A DNA stretch of 12,581 bases, taken from positions 1 through 12,581 of the forward strand of contig JAPOXI010000005.1 in the NCBI GenBank assembly GCA_026707185.1. The letters run 5' to 3'. Position numbers and translations under genes: made by a program. The notes beneath the pieces are model-generated. The model had not been told where the DNA came from. It saw nothing but the letters and a program-made list of their open reading frames with translations, and did no database searches. This document shows positions 7,007 through 12,581 of the stretch, one piece after another. The stretch is from Chloroflexota bacterium. Its GTDB lineage: Bacteria > Chloroflexota > UBA11872. Every line of letters begins with the position of its first letter. Within the stretch, counting starts at the first letter, position 1.

Positions 7007-8149
7007 CTAGATGAACGCGAGCATGCCGTCCGCTTTCGTGGGACGGCCTCGGCGCCACGGCCGGTAGGGGTATTTCTCCAGGATCCCATCGCTCAGTTCC
7101 ACGCCCAGCCCCGGCCGCTCGGGGATGGACACGTAGCCATCGTCCAGCTGGATCGGCTCTACCAGCACCTCGGCCCGAACTCCCGCGTCGTCGGCGTGAT
7201 ATTCGAGGATCAGGAAGTTGGGCGCCGTTGCCGCAAAGTGAACGTTTACGGCCGTGGCCAGCGGCCCCAGTGGGTTGTGCGGTGCAACGCCCACGTAGTG
7301 GGCTTCGGCCATGGCCGCGATCTTCTTCATCTCGGTCAGGCCGCCCGTCACGCAGACGTCAGGTTGAATAATGTCCGCGGCACCGGTAGCCAGTAGCTGC
7401 TGAAACTCAAACTTCGTGTAGAGACATTCGCCGGTGGCGATCGGGATTGGGCACTTGCCGGCCAGCTTGGCCAGGGGTTCGAACTGCTCCGGCCGGACCG
7501 GCTCCTCAAAGAAGAAGGGACGGTACGGGCGAATGCGCTCGGCCATTTCCAGGGCACGCGCGGGTTCGAGGATCTTGGCGTGGGGGTCGACGCCGATGTC
7601 AATGGCGTCGCCCACGGCTTCGCGCACCGCCGCCATGCGCCGCTCGGCCGTATCGAGCTGAACGCCCCAGGGTTCCGCGTCGCCGTTTGGCGCAGACGGG
7701 CCGATCTTGAGCGCCGTGTAGCCATACGTTTCGACGAGCCACGTTGCCCGCTCGGCCATCGCCTCAGGCGTATCGCCCCCAGCCGACTGATACACCCGCA
7801 CCCGGTCTCGCACCTTGCCACCAAGCAGCTGATAGACGGGCGTATCCAGAGCCTTGCCCTTGATGTCCCACAGCGCCTGGTCGATGCCGCTGATCGCGGC
7901 CGTGATCACCGAGCCGGTGGGAAAGCGGCTGCCCGCATACAGCTCGTGCCAGATTCGCTCGCCGTCGAGTGGGTCGAAGCCAAGCACCCAGTCCTCGAAA
8001 TAGCGAACCGTCTCGGCGACCGCCTTGTCAGGACCGACCGGGTAGGCTTCGCCGATACCCGTGATGCCGGCATCGGTCATGACCCGCACGATCGGCCAGT
8101 TCCGCGAGCCGTCATTGATGAAGTCGCAGGCCAGACCTGTAATCCTCAT
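7007..8149 (-). CDS. Enolase-superfamily dehydratase, D-galactonate dehydratase (DgoD)-like
   Basis: This 380-residue protein is of the mandelate racemase/muconate lactonizing enzyme group and close in pattern to DgoD and related mannonate/gluconate dehydratases. The capping domain ends near ISGIDQALWDIKGKAL. The barrel carries VDPHAK with Asp188 (first metal ligand) and His190 (catalytic base position in DgoD), FFFEEP with Glu215, ATGEC with Glu241, IIQPD with Asp264, and APHNPLGP with His291. The full catalytic set is therefore present. It probably dehydrates an aldonate to a 2-keto-3-deoxyaldonate in the cytoplasm. The ATG at 8149 is chosen because GGGAGA lies about 8 bases upstream and MRITGL starts the usual first strand; a TTG 30 bases further out is less likely. 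The gene is followed 2 bp later by a lipoprotein gene. It diverges from the gene at 8301 over 151 bp. Substrate within the subgroup is uncertain. Confidence 0.88.
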   Translation of the reverse strand: MRITGLACDFINDGSRNWPIVRVMTDAGITGIGEAYPVGPDKAVAETVRYFEDWVLGFDPLDGERIWHELYAGSRFPTGSVITAAISGIDQALWDIKGKALDTPVYQLLGGKVRDRVRVYQSAGGDTPEAMAERATWLVETYGYTALKIGPSAPNGDAEPWGVQLDTAERRMAAVREAVGDAIDIGVDPHAKILEPARALEMAERIRPYRPFFFEEPVRPEQFEPLAKLAGKCPIPIATGECLYTKFEFQQLLATGAADIIQPDVCVTGGLTEMKKIAAMAEAHYVGVAPHNPLGPLATAVNVHFAATAPNFLILEYHADDAGVRAEVLVEPIQLDDGYVSIPERPGLGVELSDGILEKYPYRPWRRGRPTKADGMLAFI

Positions 8150-8300
8150 CGTCCCAATCTCCCATCCAGACTGATCCAAACTCTAACGCGCACGGGAGAT
8201 TCCCACCCGTAGGAGCGACGCACATCGAGCAGCCATGCTCGTCGATTGCGTGCCGCACACGCGGTTATGCTCGCCGTCGATGCCAACGCCGGAGACCAAC

Positions 8301-9155
8301 ATGATTGACTTCTCGCGGTCGTTCCTGACCTGGACGCACCACCCGCACGAACCCGACCCGATTTACAAGTACACGGGCGGGCTGCTGGCCGATCGGGGCG
8401 ACGTAATCTGCGTCCGCCTGAAGGCGGACGCGCGACTGACGATCAGCCCTGACGCGGGCGAGCCATTCACGTGCTACGTCATCGCTCCCTGCCGGGCCGA
8501 GTACACCATCGTCAGCGAGAATCTGTTCCAGATTCCGAGCGGCGAATACCGGGCGGTCTTTTCCGAGACGCTCGGAGTCCCGATTGCCAGGCGGCCGTCG
8601 ACTGACACCGAGTCTGTCGGACGGCACTCGCTGGCCGGGCACTACGCGAACTTTGAGGTCGACATTCGCCACTTTGCGGAGGCCGAAGCGCTGACTTCAG
8701 TGCCTGCGGTCATCCAGGCCACGCAAGACAGTGCGCTATTGAATGCGACGTGCTCGTATCGCGACGAAGCTCGTCAACTGACGGTGACCATCGAGTTTCC
8801 GGTCGAACTCATCAACTTCGACGAGCGGAACGAGAAGTTCCAGGTTTGCACCGAGCCGGTCATCCTCCCCGACCTGGCCACGTGGGACGGGCAGGGGCTC
8901 GATCGAGTGTTCCTGGCCGGTGTGGCGTTCAGCAGCTTCGATCGCGTGGAGTTCATTCTGCAGCGCGCAATCGAGCCAGCGACCAGCGAGCTGTCCTGGT
9001 ACCACGAGGTCCGCGGACGCGATCGGAACGAGGTTCGCGAGGGGGCGGTCGAGCCGCCGGGCGTCGTGCGCGGCCGACCGAAGCCGCTGGTCTTCAGCGA
9101 GGTCTGGACACGCGACGCCGAGATCACGATCGCGCGCGTCTCTGGCGAGAGATAG
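8301..9155 (+). CDS. Unrecognised beta-rich protein
   Basis: I do not recognise this 284-residue protein. It has no signal peptide, no membrane segment and no obvious nucleotide-binding motif. Visible features are an aromatic/His-rich N-terminus (FLTWTHHPHEPDPIYKYTGG, 8-27), many short alternating strands such as VICVRLKADARLTI (35-48), YTIVSENLFQI (68-78) and QLTVTIEFPVELINF (159-173), and a charged Arg/Glu-rich segment at 236-262 before a final strand, DAEITIARV. The composition suggests a beta-sandwich. The ATG at 8301 is preferred because GGAGA sits 6 bases upstream; in-frame ATGs at 8280 and 8235 lack one. The gene is 65 bp upstream of a Gfo/Idh oxidoreductase on the same strand, so the pair is probably co-transcribed, and it diverges from a DgoD-like dehydratase. 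A role in sugar recognition would fit the context but has no direct support. Confidence 0.7.
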   Translation: MIDFSRSFLTWTHHPHEPDPIYKYTGGLLADRGDVICVRLKADARLTISPDAGEPFTCYVIAPCRAEYTIVSENLFQIPSGEYRAVFSETLGVPIARRPSTDTESVGRHSLAGHYANFEVDIRHFAEAEALTSVPAVIQATQDSALLNATCSYRDEARQLTVTIEFPVELINFDERNEKFQVCTEPVILPDLATWDGQGLDRVFLAGVAFSSFDRVEFILQRAIEPATSELSWYHEVRGRDRNEVREGAVEPPGVVRGRPKPLVFSEVWTRDAEITIARVSGER

Positions 9156-9220
9156 CCAGGCGGGGCACACTCTCCAATCACGGCGTCGCGGTTCGCGGCG
9201 CGCCTGTCGGGAGCCGTCCT

Positions 9221-10309
9221 GTGAGCGATTCGCTGCGCGTCGCGCTAATCATTGAACCCACCGGCAATCATCTCGGGTCCCTGTACGCCGCGGCCAGAAA
9301 TCCCGAAGTTGGCGAAGTCGCGGTGCTCGACGCCACTGGTGAAATGTTCGATGCCGCCAAGGAGGCCGTGGGCGACCGGGTCACAGCCACCTATACCGAC
9401 CCGGACGCGTTGTTCAGCGACTTCAAGCCAGCCGCCACGCTTGTGACGATGGAGGCCTGGCGGATGCCCGCGATGATCGAGGCGTCGCTGGATGCCGGTT
9501 GCCACGTGTGGCACGAGAAGCCGGGGTTTGCAGACCTGGACGACTACCGACGGATTTACGGCAAGGCCCAGTCGCGAAACCTGAACTTCTCAATCGCGTA
9601 CGTGAGCCGCCAGCGGGCCATCGTGCAGGAGGCTCGGCGCATCGTGGCCGAGGGGCTGCTTGGCGACCTGTTTGCGTGCCAGGCATGGTTCATCGCCGAT
9701 CACGATCGGACGCATCAGTGGGAAACGCTGCAGGGCGGCTGGATCTTTGACAAGGCGCGCTCCGGCGGCGGGTACCTGACGTTCCTGGGGTGCCACTATC
9801 TCGACCTGATGCGGTACCTCACTGGGGATGACTTTGCGTCGGTCAGCGCAGTCACGGGCGTCGTTGGCGGCGAGCCGCTGCCGGTTGAAGACGCGGCTTC
9901 TGTCACCGTCCAGTTCAAGAGCGGGATGGTGGGGAATCTGAGCGCCGGCTACTACGTGACTCGGCACGAGTACGGCTCGGGACGGCACTCCGGGTTCATC
10001 CTCTGGGGCCGGGATGGCTGGCTTCGGTTCAACCCGGGCGGAACCGGCCGAGGCGAACCGCTGGAGTGGATGTCACATCAGGGCGATCACGCAGGCTCGC
10101 CGCACAAGTCCTGGACGTTTAGCAACGAGGACGCGCGGAACGACGAGTACAGCCTGATGACCAGCGCGTTCTTCCAGTCGTGCCTGACCGGCGGCCCGCC
10201 GCCACTAGAGAACGAAGCCGGGATGTGGGTCAACGAGGCGGTGCAAGCCGCCTACCAATCGTCGGAGACGGGAATGCGCCAGTCGGTTTCCATTCCGGAG
10301 ACGTCGTAG
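9221..10309 (+). CDS. Gfo/Idh/MocA family oxidoreductase (second, unrelated to the LigC-like one)
   Basis: This 362-residue protein has the family architecture: an N-terminal Rossmann domain, the Glu-Lys-Pro motif with Lys100 (HEKPGF), and the C-terminal domain with GGGYLTFLGCHYLDL (182-196), where His192 and Asp195 occupy the usual catalytic positions. It should catalyse NAD(P)-dependent oxidation or reduction of a polyol or sugar. The dinucleotide loop is atypical: IIEPTGNHLG (10-19) instead of GxGxxG, so cofactor binding may differ. The start is GTG 9221, 7 bases after GGGAG and directly before the first strand (LRVALII). The frame is open upstream to 8750, but that part lies inside the preceding gene and does not read like protein. 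The gene ends only 5 bp before the stop of the convergent PhyH gene, with no room for a terminator. It shares little with the LigC-like paralogue, so it is not a local duplication. Confidence 0.88.
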   Translation: MSDSLRVALIIEPTGNHLGSLYAAARNPEVGEVAVLDATGEMFDAAKEAVGDRVTATYTDPDALFSDFKPAATLVTMEAWRMPAMIEASLDAGCHVWHEKPGFADLDDYRRIYGKAQSRNLNFSIAYVSRQRAIVQEARRIVAEGLLGDLFACQAWFIADHDRTHQWETLQGGWIFDKARSGGGYLTFLGCHYLDLMRYLTGDDFASVSAVTGVVGGEPLPVEDAASVTVQFKSGMVGNLSAGYYVTRHEYGSGRHSGFILWGRDGWLRFNPGGTGRGEPLEWMSHQGDHAGSPHKSWTFSNEDARNDEYSLMTSAFFQSCLTGGPPPLENEAGMWVNEAVQAAYQSSETGMRQSVSIPETS

Positions 10310-10314
10310 GCCGG

Positions 10315-11103
10315 CTAAACGCAGCCTTCGAAGGACCGACCGCGGATCTGGAGCGGCGGGGGGACTCTCGGCGCGTCGAGGACCTGCGCGCGGCGGGATT
10401 CGGCGCGCATGTAGTGGACCGCGTAGCCACGCCGGCGGGCCGTGCTGGTGTTGGCGCGACTGGCGTGCCAGGTGAGGCTGTGGTGAAAGCTGACGCTACC
10501 GGAGCGTAGCGGCGCCGGATCCGGCAAGTAGGCGGGCTCGCTCCGGATCAGCGAGCGGTGCTCGTCCATCTGGTCGTTGCTCAGGAGACCCCAGAGGTGG
10601 CTGCCCGAGACGAACTCGAGGCAGCCGTTCTCAAGGGTGGAGTCGTCAATGGCGGCCCAGGCTGTGACGAGGTCCATCGGGTAGATGTCGATAAAGGACT
10701 TGGAGTCCTGGTGCCAGGGTTGGGCGGCACCGATAGCCGGAGGCTTCATGAATAGCTGGTCGGCATAGAGCTTGATGTCGTCGGTGTCGAGCAGATCTGA
10801 GATGACGTCGACGATGGCGGGATGGCGGGCATGGGCTTGAAGGACGTGGTCGTCGCCCGCCAGCCAGTAGAGCTTGCGGATCTCGAGCTCGCGGGCAGCG
10901 GCTTCGGCTTCGCCTTCGCGAATGACCTTTTCGGCCTGAACTCGCTCTGGGTTTGCATCGGTTTCGCCGCGGGCGATCTGGTCGGCGCGTTGGCCAAGAC
11001 CTGCGACGTGTTCCGGCGGCAGCAGGTCTTCGACGACGAGCCAGCCGTTGCGCCAGAACGAGTCAACCTGGTCCTGGGTGAGCGTGCGATGTTGTGAACT
11101 CAT
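10315..11103 (-). CDS. Phytanoyl-CoA dioxygenase (PhyH) family protein, downstream copy
   Basis: This 262-residue protein of the PhyH family of Fe(II)/2-oxoglutarate-dependent dioxygenases should hydroxylate an organic substrate with release of succinate and CO2. The iron triad is visible: His131-x-Asp133 (WHQDS) and His213 in SLTWHASRAN. An Arg in the ARRRG stretch (222-226) is placed to bind the 2-oxoglutarate carboxylate. The N-terminus (LTQDQVDSFWRNGWLVVEDLL) is the usual PhyH opening, and the length is normal. ATG 11103 follows a strong GAGGAGG about 7 bases upstream. The gene lies 28 bp downstream of its paralogue and is probably in one operon with it. Bacterial PhyH proteins act on many small molecules, so phytanoyl-CoA is not implied. 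It converges tightly with the Gfo/Idh gene. Confidence 0.9.
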   Translation of the reverse strand: MSSQHRTLTQDQVDSFWRNGWLVVEDLLPPEHVAGLGQRADQIARGETDANPERVQAEKVIREGEAEAAARELEIRKLYWLAGDDHVLQAHARHPAIVDVISDLLDTDDIKLYADQLFMKPPAIGAAQPWHQDSKSFIDIYPMDLVTAWAAIDDSTLENGCLEFVSGSHLWGLLSNDQMDEHRSLIRSEPAYLPDPAPLRSGSVSFHHSLTWHASRANTSTARRRGYAVHYMRAESRRAQVLDAPRVPPPLQIRGRSFEGCV

Positions 11104-11131
11104 CGCCGACCTCCTCTAGCGCAGCGCGCGG

Positions 11132-11932
11132 TTAGACACGGCCGGGGAATGAGCGGCCGCGGACTTGCTTGAACGGGGGCATCTTGGGGGCGTCGGTGAT
11201 TTCCTCGTCCTTGTAGGAGCTGGCGCGCATGAAGTGGGTGGCGTAGCCGCGGCGGCGCATGCCGGAGGTATTGGCGTTGCTTTGATGCAGCACCAGGCTG
11301 TGGTGAAAGCTGACGCTTCCCGGCCCAAGCGGTGCTGCCCGAACCGGCCATTCGTCGGTGCCCAGATCGGGCAGCAGCGGTTCGAGGCGGGGCCGGGTGA
11401 GCATGCCCCAGCGGTGAGTGCCGGGGGCGAAGTTGAGGCAGCCGTTGTCGGTGGTGGCGTGGTCGATGGAGGTCCAGGCGGTGACGAGGTCCATAGGCAA
11501 GATGTCGCGCCAGGAGGCGGAGTCCTGGTGCCAGTCCTGGGCGGCGCCGATTTCGGGGGGCTTCATGAAGAGTTGGTCACCGTAGAGCTTGATGTCGTCG
11601 GTACCCATGAGATCGGCGATCACATCGACGATTTTGGGGTTGGTGACGTGGCCCCAGAGGAGATCGTCGTAGACGGCCAGGTTGAAGAGCTTGCGAACGG
11701 AGAGGACCTGGTTTTCGACCTCGCGTTCGCCTTCACGAAAGATTCGTTCGAGCTGGATGCTGGTTTCGGGGATGTGATCGGCCTTGCCGGCGGCAATGAG
11801 GTCCGCGCGTTCGGCCAGATCGGCGACTTCAGCGGGGGTCAGCAGATCGTGGACCGCGAGATAGCCGTCGATGTGGAACTGGTCGACCTGCTCGGGTGTG
11901 AGCGTCCGTAGTTGTGGTTCCGCCACTGCCAT
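11132..11932 (-). CDS. Phytanoyl-CoA dioxygenase (PhyH) family protein, upstream copy
   Basis: This 266-residue paralogue of the gene at 10315 has the same architecture and intact iron ligands: His135-x-Asp137 (WHQDS) and His216 in LVLHQSNAN, followed by MRRRG at 225-229. Over the 29 residues leading into the first iron site (110-138 here, 106-134 in the other copy) 25 are identical. The loop at about 178-200 (TRPRLEPLLPDL and on) differs in sequence and length from the other copy, as does the residue next to the distal His. This suggests a shared chemistry with different substrates. ATG 11932 follows TAGGAGAA with good spacing. It is the first gene of the pair, reading away from the 471-bp intergenic region that also serves the solute-binding-protein gene. 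Confidence 0.9.
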   Translation of the reverse strand: MAVAEPQLRTLTPEQVDQFHIDGYLAVHDLLTPAEVADLAERADLIAAGKADHIPETSIQLERIFREGEREVENQVLSVRKLFNLAVYDDLLWGHVTNPKIVDVIADLMGTDDIKLYGDQLFMKPPEIGAAQDWHQDSASWRDILPMDLVTAWTSIDHATTDNGCLNFAPGTHRWGMLTRPRLEPLLPDLGTDEWPVRAAPLGPGSVSFHHSLVLHQSNANTSGMRRRGYATHFMRASSYKDEEITDAPKMPPFKQVRGRSFPGRV

Positions 11933-12172
11933 TCGAGTTCTCCTACCACCGTCATCCAGAGTGCCGACGGGCGATTGCCGAAACCCAGTGTGACGATGCT
12001 ACACGGTTCGGGCCGGGGGAACGAGGATTCCGGGAGGCGGTTGCTTCGGTCGGAGCGGGTCGGCGGGGTGGATGGTGGCGGGCGCGAGATGTGGCGGCTT
12101 TCCCAAGTCAACTTCAGGTGAAATTCATCCTGGGCCGGACGGCGGATTACAGGCTGGCGATACGGATCCGCG

Positions 12173-12192
12173 GGTGAGCCGGGACTCTCACC
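12173..12192. repeat. Short inverted repeat (6-bp stem, 8-base loop)
   Basis: GGTGAG (12173-12178) pairs with CTCACC (12187-12192). There is no T-tract on either side. It lies next to the palindrome CGGATCCG (12163-12170). It could be a leader hairpin or protein site, or chance in G+C-rich DNA. Confidence 0.3.
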
Positions 12193-12199
12193 ACCCAGG

Positions 12200-12228
12200 T
12201 TGCGGGATCGCCAAGCCTATTGTACACT
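12200..12228 (+). promoter_or_regulatory. Possible distal sigma-70-type promoter
   Basis: TTGCGG (12200-12205), 17-base spacer, TACACT (12223-12228). The -10 matches 4 of 6 consensus bases and the -35 only 3. It would give a long leader of about 170 bases before the solute-binding-protein start, spanning the GCACAA/TTGTGC repeat. Confidence 0.3.
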
Positions 12229-12234
12229 AGACGC

Positions 12235-12259
12235 GCACAACCAAAGCGTCCACTTGTGC
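12235..12259. repeat. Spaced inverted repeat GCACAA-N13-TTGTGC
   Basis: Perfect 6-bp half-sites at 12235-12240 and 12254-12259, centred about 90 bp upstream of the best -35 box. Dyad half-sites with this spacing can be regulator operators. No regulator gene is visible in the window, and the length allows chance occurrence. Confidence 0.3.
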
Positions 12260-12336
12260 CAACAGGTCGGCGATGGAATCCAGCGTGCCCGGGGGGTGCT
12301 TCGGGGCTGAAGCGACCAACGAGCTTTCGCCGAATC

Positions 12337-12366
12337 TTGCGGAATAAATGGCCGAAGCTGTATAAC
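12337..12366 (+). promoter_or_regulatory. Probable sigma-70-type promoter of the solute-binding-protein gene
   Basis: TTGCGG (12337-12342), 18-base spacer, TATAAC (12361-12366). The -10 box matches 5 of 6 consensus bases, which stands out in this G+C-rich DNA. Transcription would start near 12373, leaving about 30 bases of leader that contain the GGAGG/TAGGG ribosome-site region before ATG 12404. Confidence 0.5.
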
Positions 12367-12403
12367 GTACCCGAAGAGAATCGGGTGGAGGATTAGGGTT
12401 GTC

Positions 12404-12581
12404 ATGGGAGTTTTATCCATCAAACGACTTGTATCAATTGCCCTCGTGGCTGTCCTTGCGATGGCGGCCATAGGGTGCGGTGAAGAAGAAAAGGGGCCGT
12501 TTCGGATCGGCGTGATGGAATCGGTCACCGGGGCTGGCGAGACCTACGGCACGGTGGCCGTTCAGGCCAAGCAGTTGGCCG
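12404..12581 (+). CDS. ABC transporter solute-binding lipoprotein, Leu/Ile/Val-type (Peripla_BP_6), N-terminal part
   Basis: Only the first 59 residues are in the window; the frame runs off the end. ATG 12404 begins a lipoprotein signal peptide: Lys7-Arg8, hydrophobic LVSIALVAVLAMAA, lipobox AIGC with Cys25, then a charged GEEEKG linker. The mature domain opens with FRIGVMESVTGAGETYG, the typical first strand and loop of branched-chain amino-acid-type binding proteins, followed by a helix (VAVQAKQLA). It should capture a substrate outside the membrane for an ABC importer. In Chloroflexota and related groups such proteins also serve peptides, amides, urea and aromatic acids, so the ligand is open. 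Lipid anchoring, rather than a free periplasmic form, is usual in monoderm bacteria. AGGG lies 6 bases before the start, and a promoter with a good -10 box is about 40 bases upstream. Confidence 0.82.
   Translation, partial: MGVLSIKRLVSIALVAVLAMAAIGCGEEEKGPFRIGVMESVTGAGETYGTVAVQAKQLA

Larger units (their letters stand above)
11933..12403. other. 471-bp divergent intergenic region
   Basis: No credible gene was found here; the short open frames in it are G+C-driven and lack ribosome sites. It separates the divergent PhyH pair (-) and the solute-binding-protein gene (+), so it must hold promoters for both. Visible elements are two TTGCGG-type promoter candidates reading right, the short hairpin at 12173-12192, the palindrome CGGATCCG at 12163-12170, and the spaced inverted repeat at 12235-12259. 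For the leftward PhyH promoter I saw only a weak TAGCAT-like -10 near 12000 and no matching -35. No tRNA or known riboswitch was recognised. Confidence 0.6.

Noticed and set aside
8192..8210. ACGGG/CCCGT inverted repeat between the divergent genes at 8149 and 8301
   Set aside because: It is a 5-bp dyad with a 9-base gap, easily explained by chance in G+C-rich DNA.
8246..8271. TTGCGT/TATGCT as a promoter for the gene at 8301
   Set aside because: The spacer is only 14 bases, too short for a normal sigma-70 promoter. No better pair was found in this gap.
8750..9220. Upstream extension of the second Gfo/Idh frame to 8750
   Set aside because: It lies inside the preceding gene and reads as Arg/Ser-rich noise. 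GTG 9221 with GGGAG fits the family start.
11165..11911. 248-residue frame antisense to the upstream PhyH gene
   Set aside because: It is Gly/Val-rich without motifs, and the opposite strand encodes a complete PhyH protein with its iron triad.
12217..12528. 103-residue minus-strand frame across the binding-protein start
   Set aside because: It overlaps a convincing signal peptide, lipobox and promoter on the other strand, and its own translation resembles no family.
1..12581. tRNA genes, CRISPR arrays, insertion sequences, attachment sites
   Set aside because: I saw no cloverleaf-like segment, no regularly spaced direct repeats, no transposase or integrase motif and no flanking terminal repeats.

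Overview
The window (about 60% G+C by eye) is a gene-dense stretch of a bacterial chromosome that looks devoted to catabolism of sugar acids or other polyhydroxylated compounds. The organism is probably a monoderm, marine- or sponge-type lineage such as Chloroflexota (SAR202-like). That is an inference from two things: the solute-binding protein and a second secreted protein both carry lipobox signal peptides, and the gene content combines several enolase-superfamily dehydratases, Gfo/Idh/MocA oxidoreductases and PhyH dioxygenases. No rRNA, tRNA, CRISPR array, transposase or phage gene was seen.

Layout. At 1-1690 (+) the 3' end of a UxuA-type mannonate dehydratase is followed after 26 bp by an L-rhamnonate-dehydratase-like enolase-superfamily protein. 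At 1894-2583 (+) lies an aquaporin, closed by a perfect 17-bp-stem hairpin at 2590-2629. From 4546 down to 2649 (-) runs a two-gene, 4-bp-overlapping unit: a LigC-like Gfo/Idh/MocA dehydrogenase, then a fold-type-IV PLP aminotransferase. Divergent from it, 4624-6206 (+) encodes a probable TIM-barrel protein of unknown substrate and a small ferredoxin-fold-like protein. From 8149 down to 6237 (-) a galactonate-dehydratase-like enolase-superfamily enzyme is followed 2 bp later by a lipoprotein. At 8301-10309 (+) are an unrecognised beta-rich protein and a second Gfo/Idh/MocA oxidoreductase. From 11932 down to 10315 (-) is a tandem pair of PhyH-family Fe(II)/2-oxoglutarate dioxygenase paralogues. 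A 471-bp intergenic region (11933-12403) with promoter-like elements leads into the start of a lipid-anchored ABC solute-binding protein of the Leu/Ile/Val type (12404 to the window end).

How the genes may work together (inference). Three dehydratases of two unrelated folds could convert aldonic or uronic acids to 2-keto-3-deoxy acids. The Gfo/Idh enzymes could supply such acids or keto sugars by NAD(P)-dependent oxidation. The TIM-barrel protein could act on a glycoside or isomerise a sugar. The binding protein and aquaporin could handle uptake. The PhyH pair and the aminotransferase would suit a substrate carrying alkyl, methyl or amino groups. No kinase, aldolase, regulator or transporter permease lies in the window, so the pathway is incomplete here.

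Most distinctive points: Asn in place of the first metal-binding Asp in the rhamnonate-dehydratase-like enzyme; Glu-Ile-Pro instead of Glu-Lys-Pro in the LigC-like dehydrogenase, which is translationally coupled to an aminotransferase; an uncharacterised TIM-barrel/small-protein pair; a lipoprotein coupled to a cytoplasmic dehydratase; and the duplicated dioxygenases.
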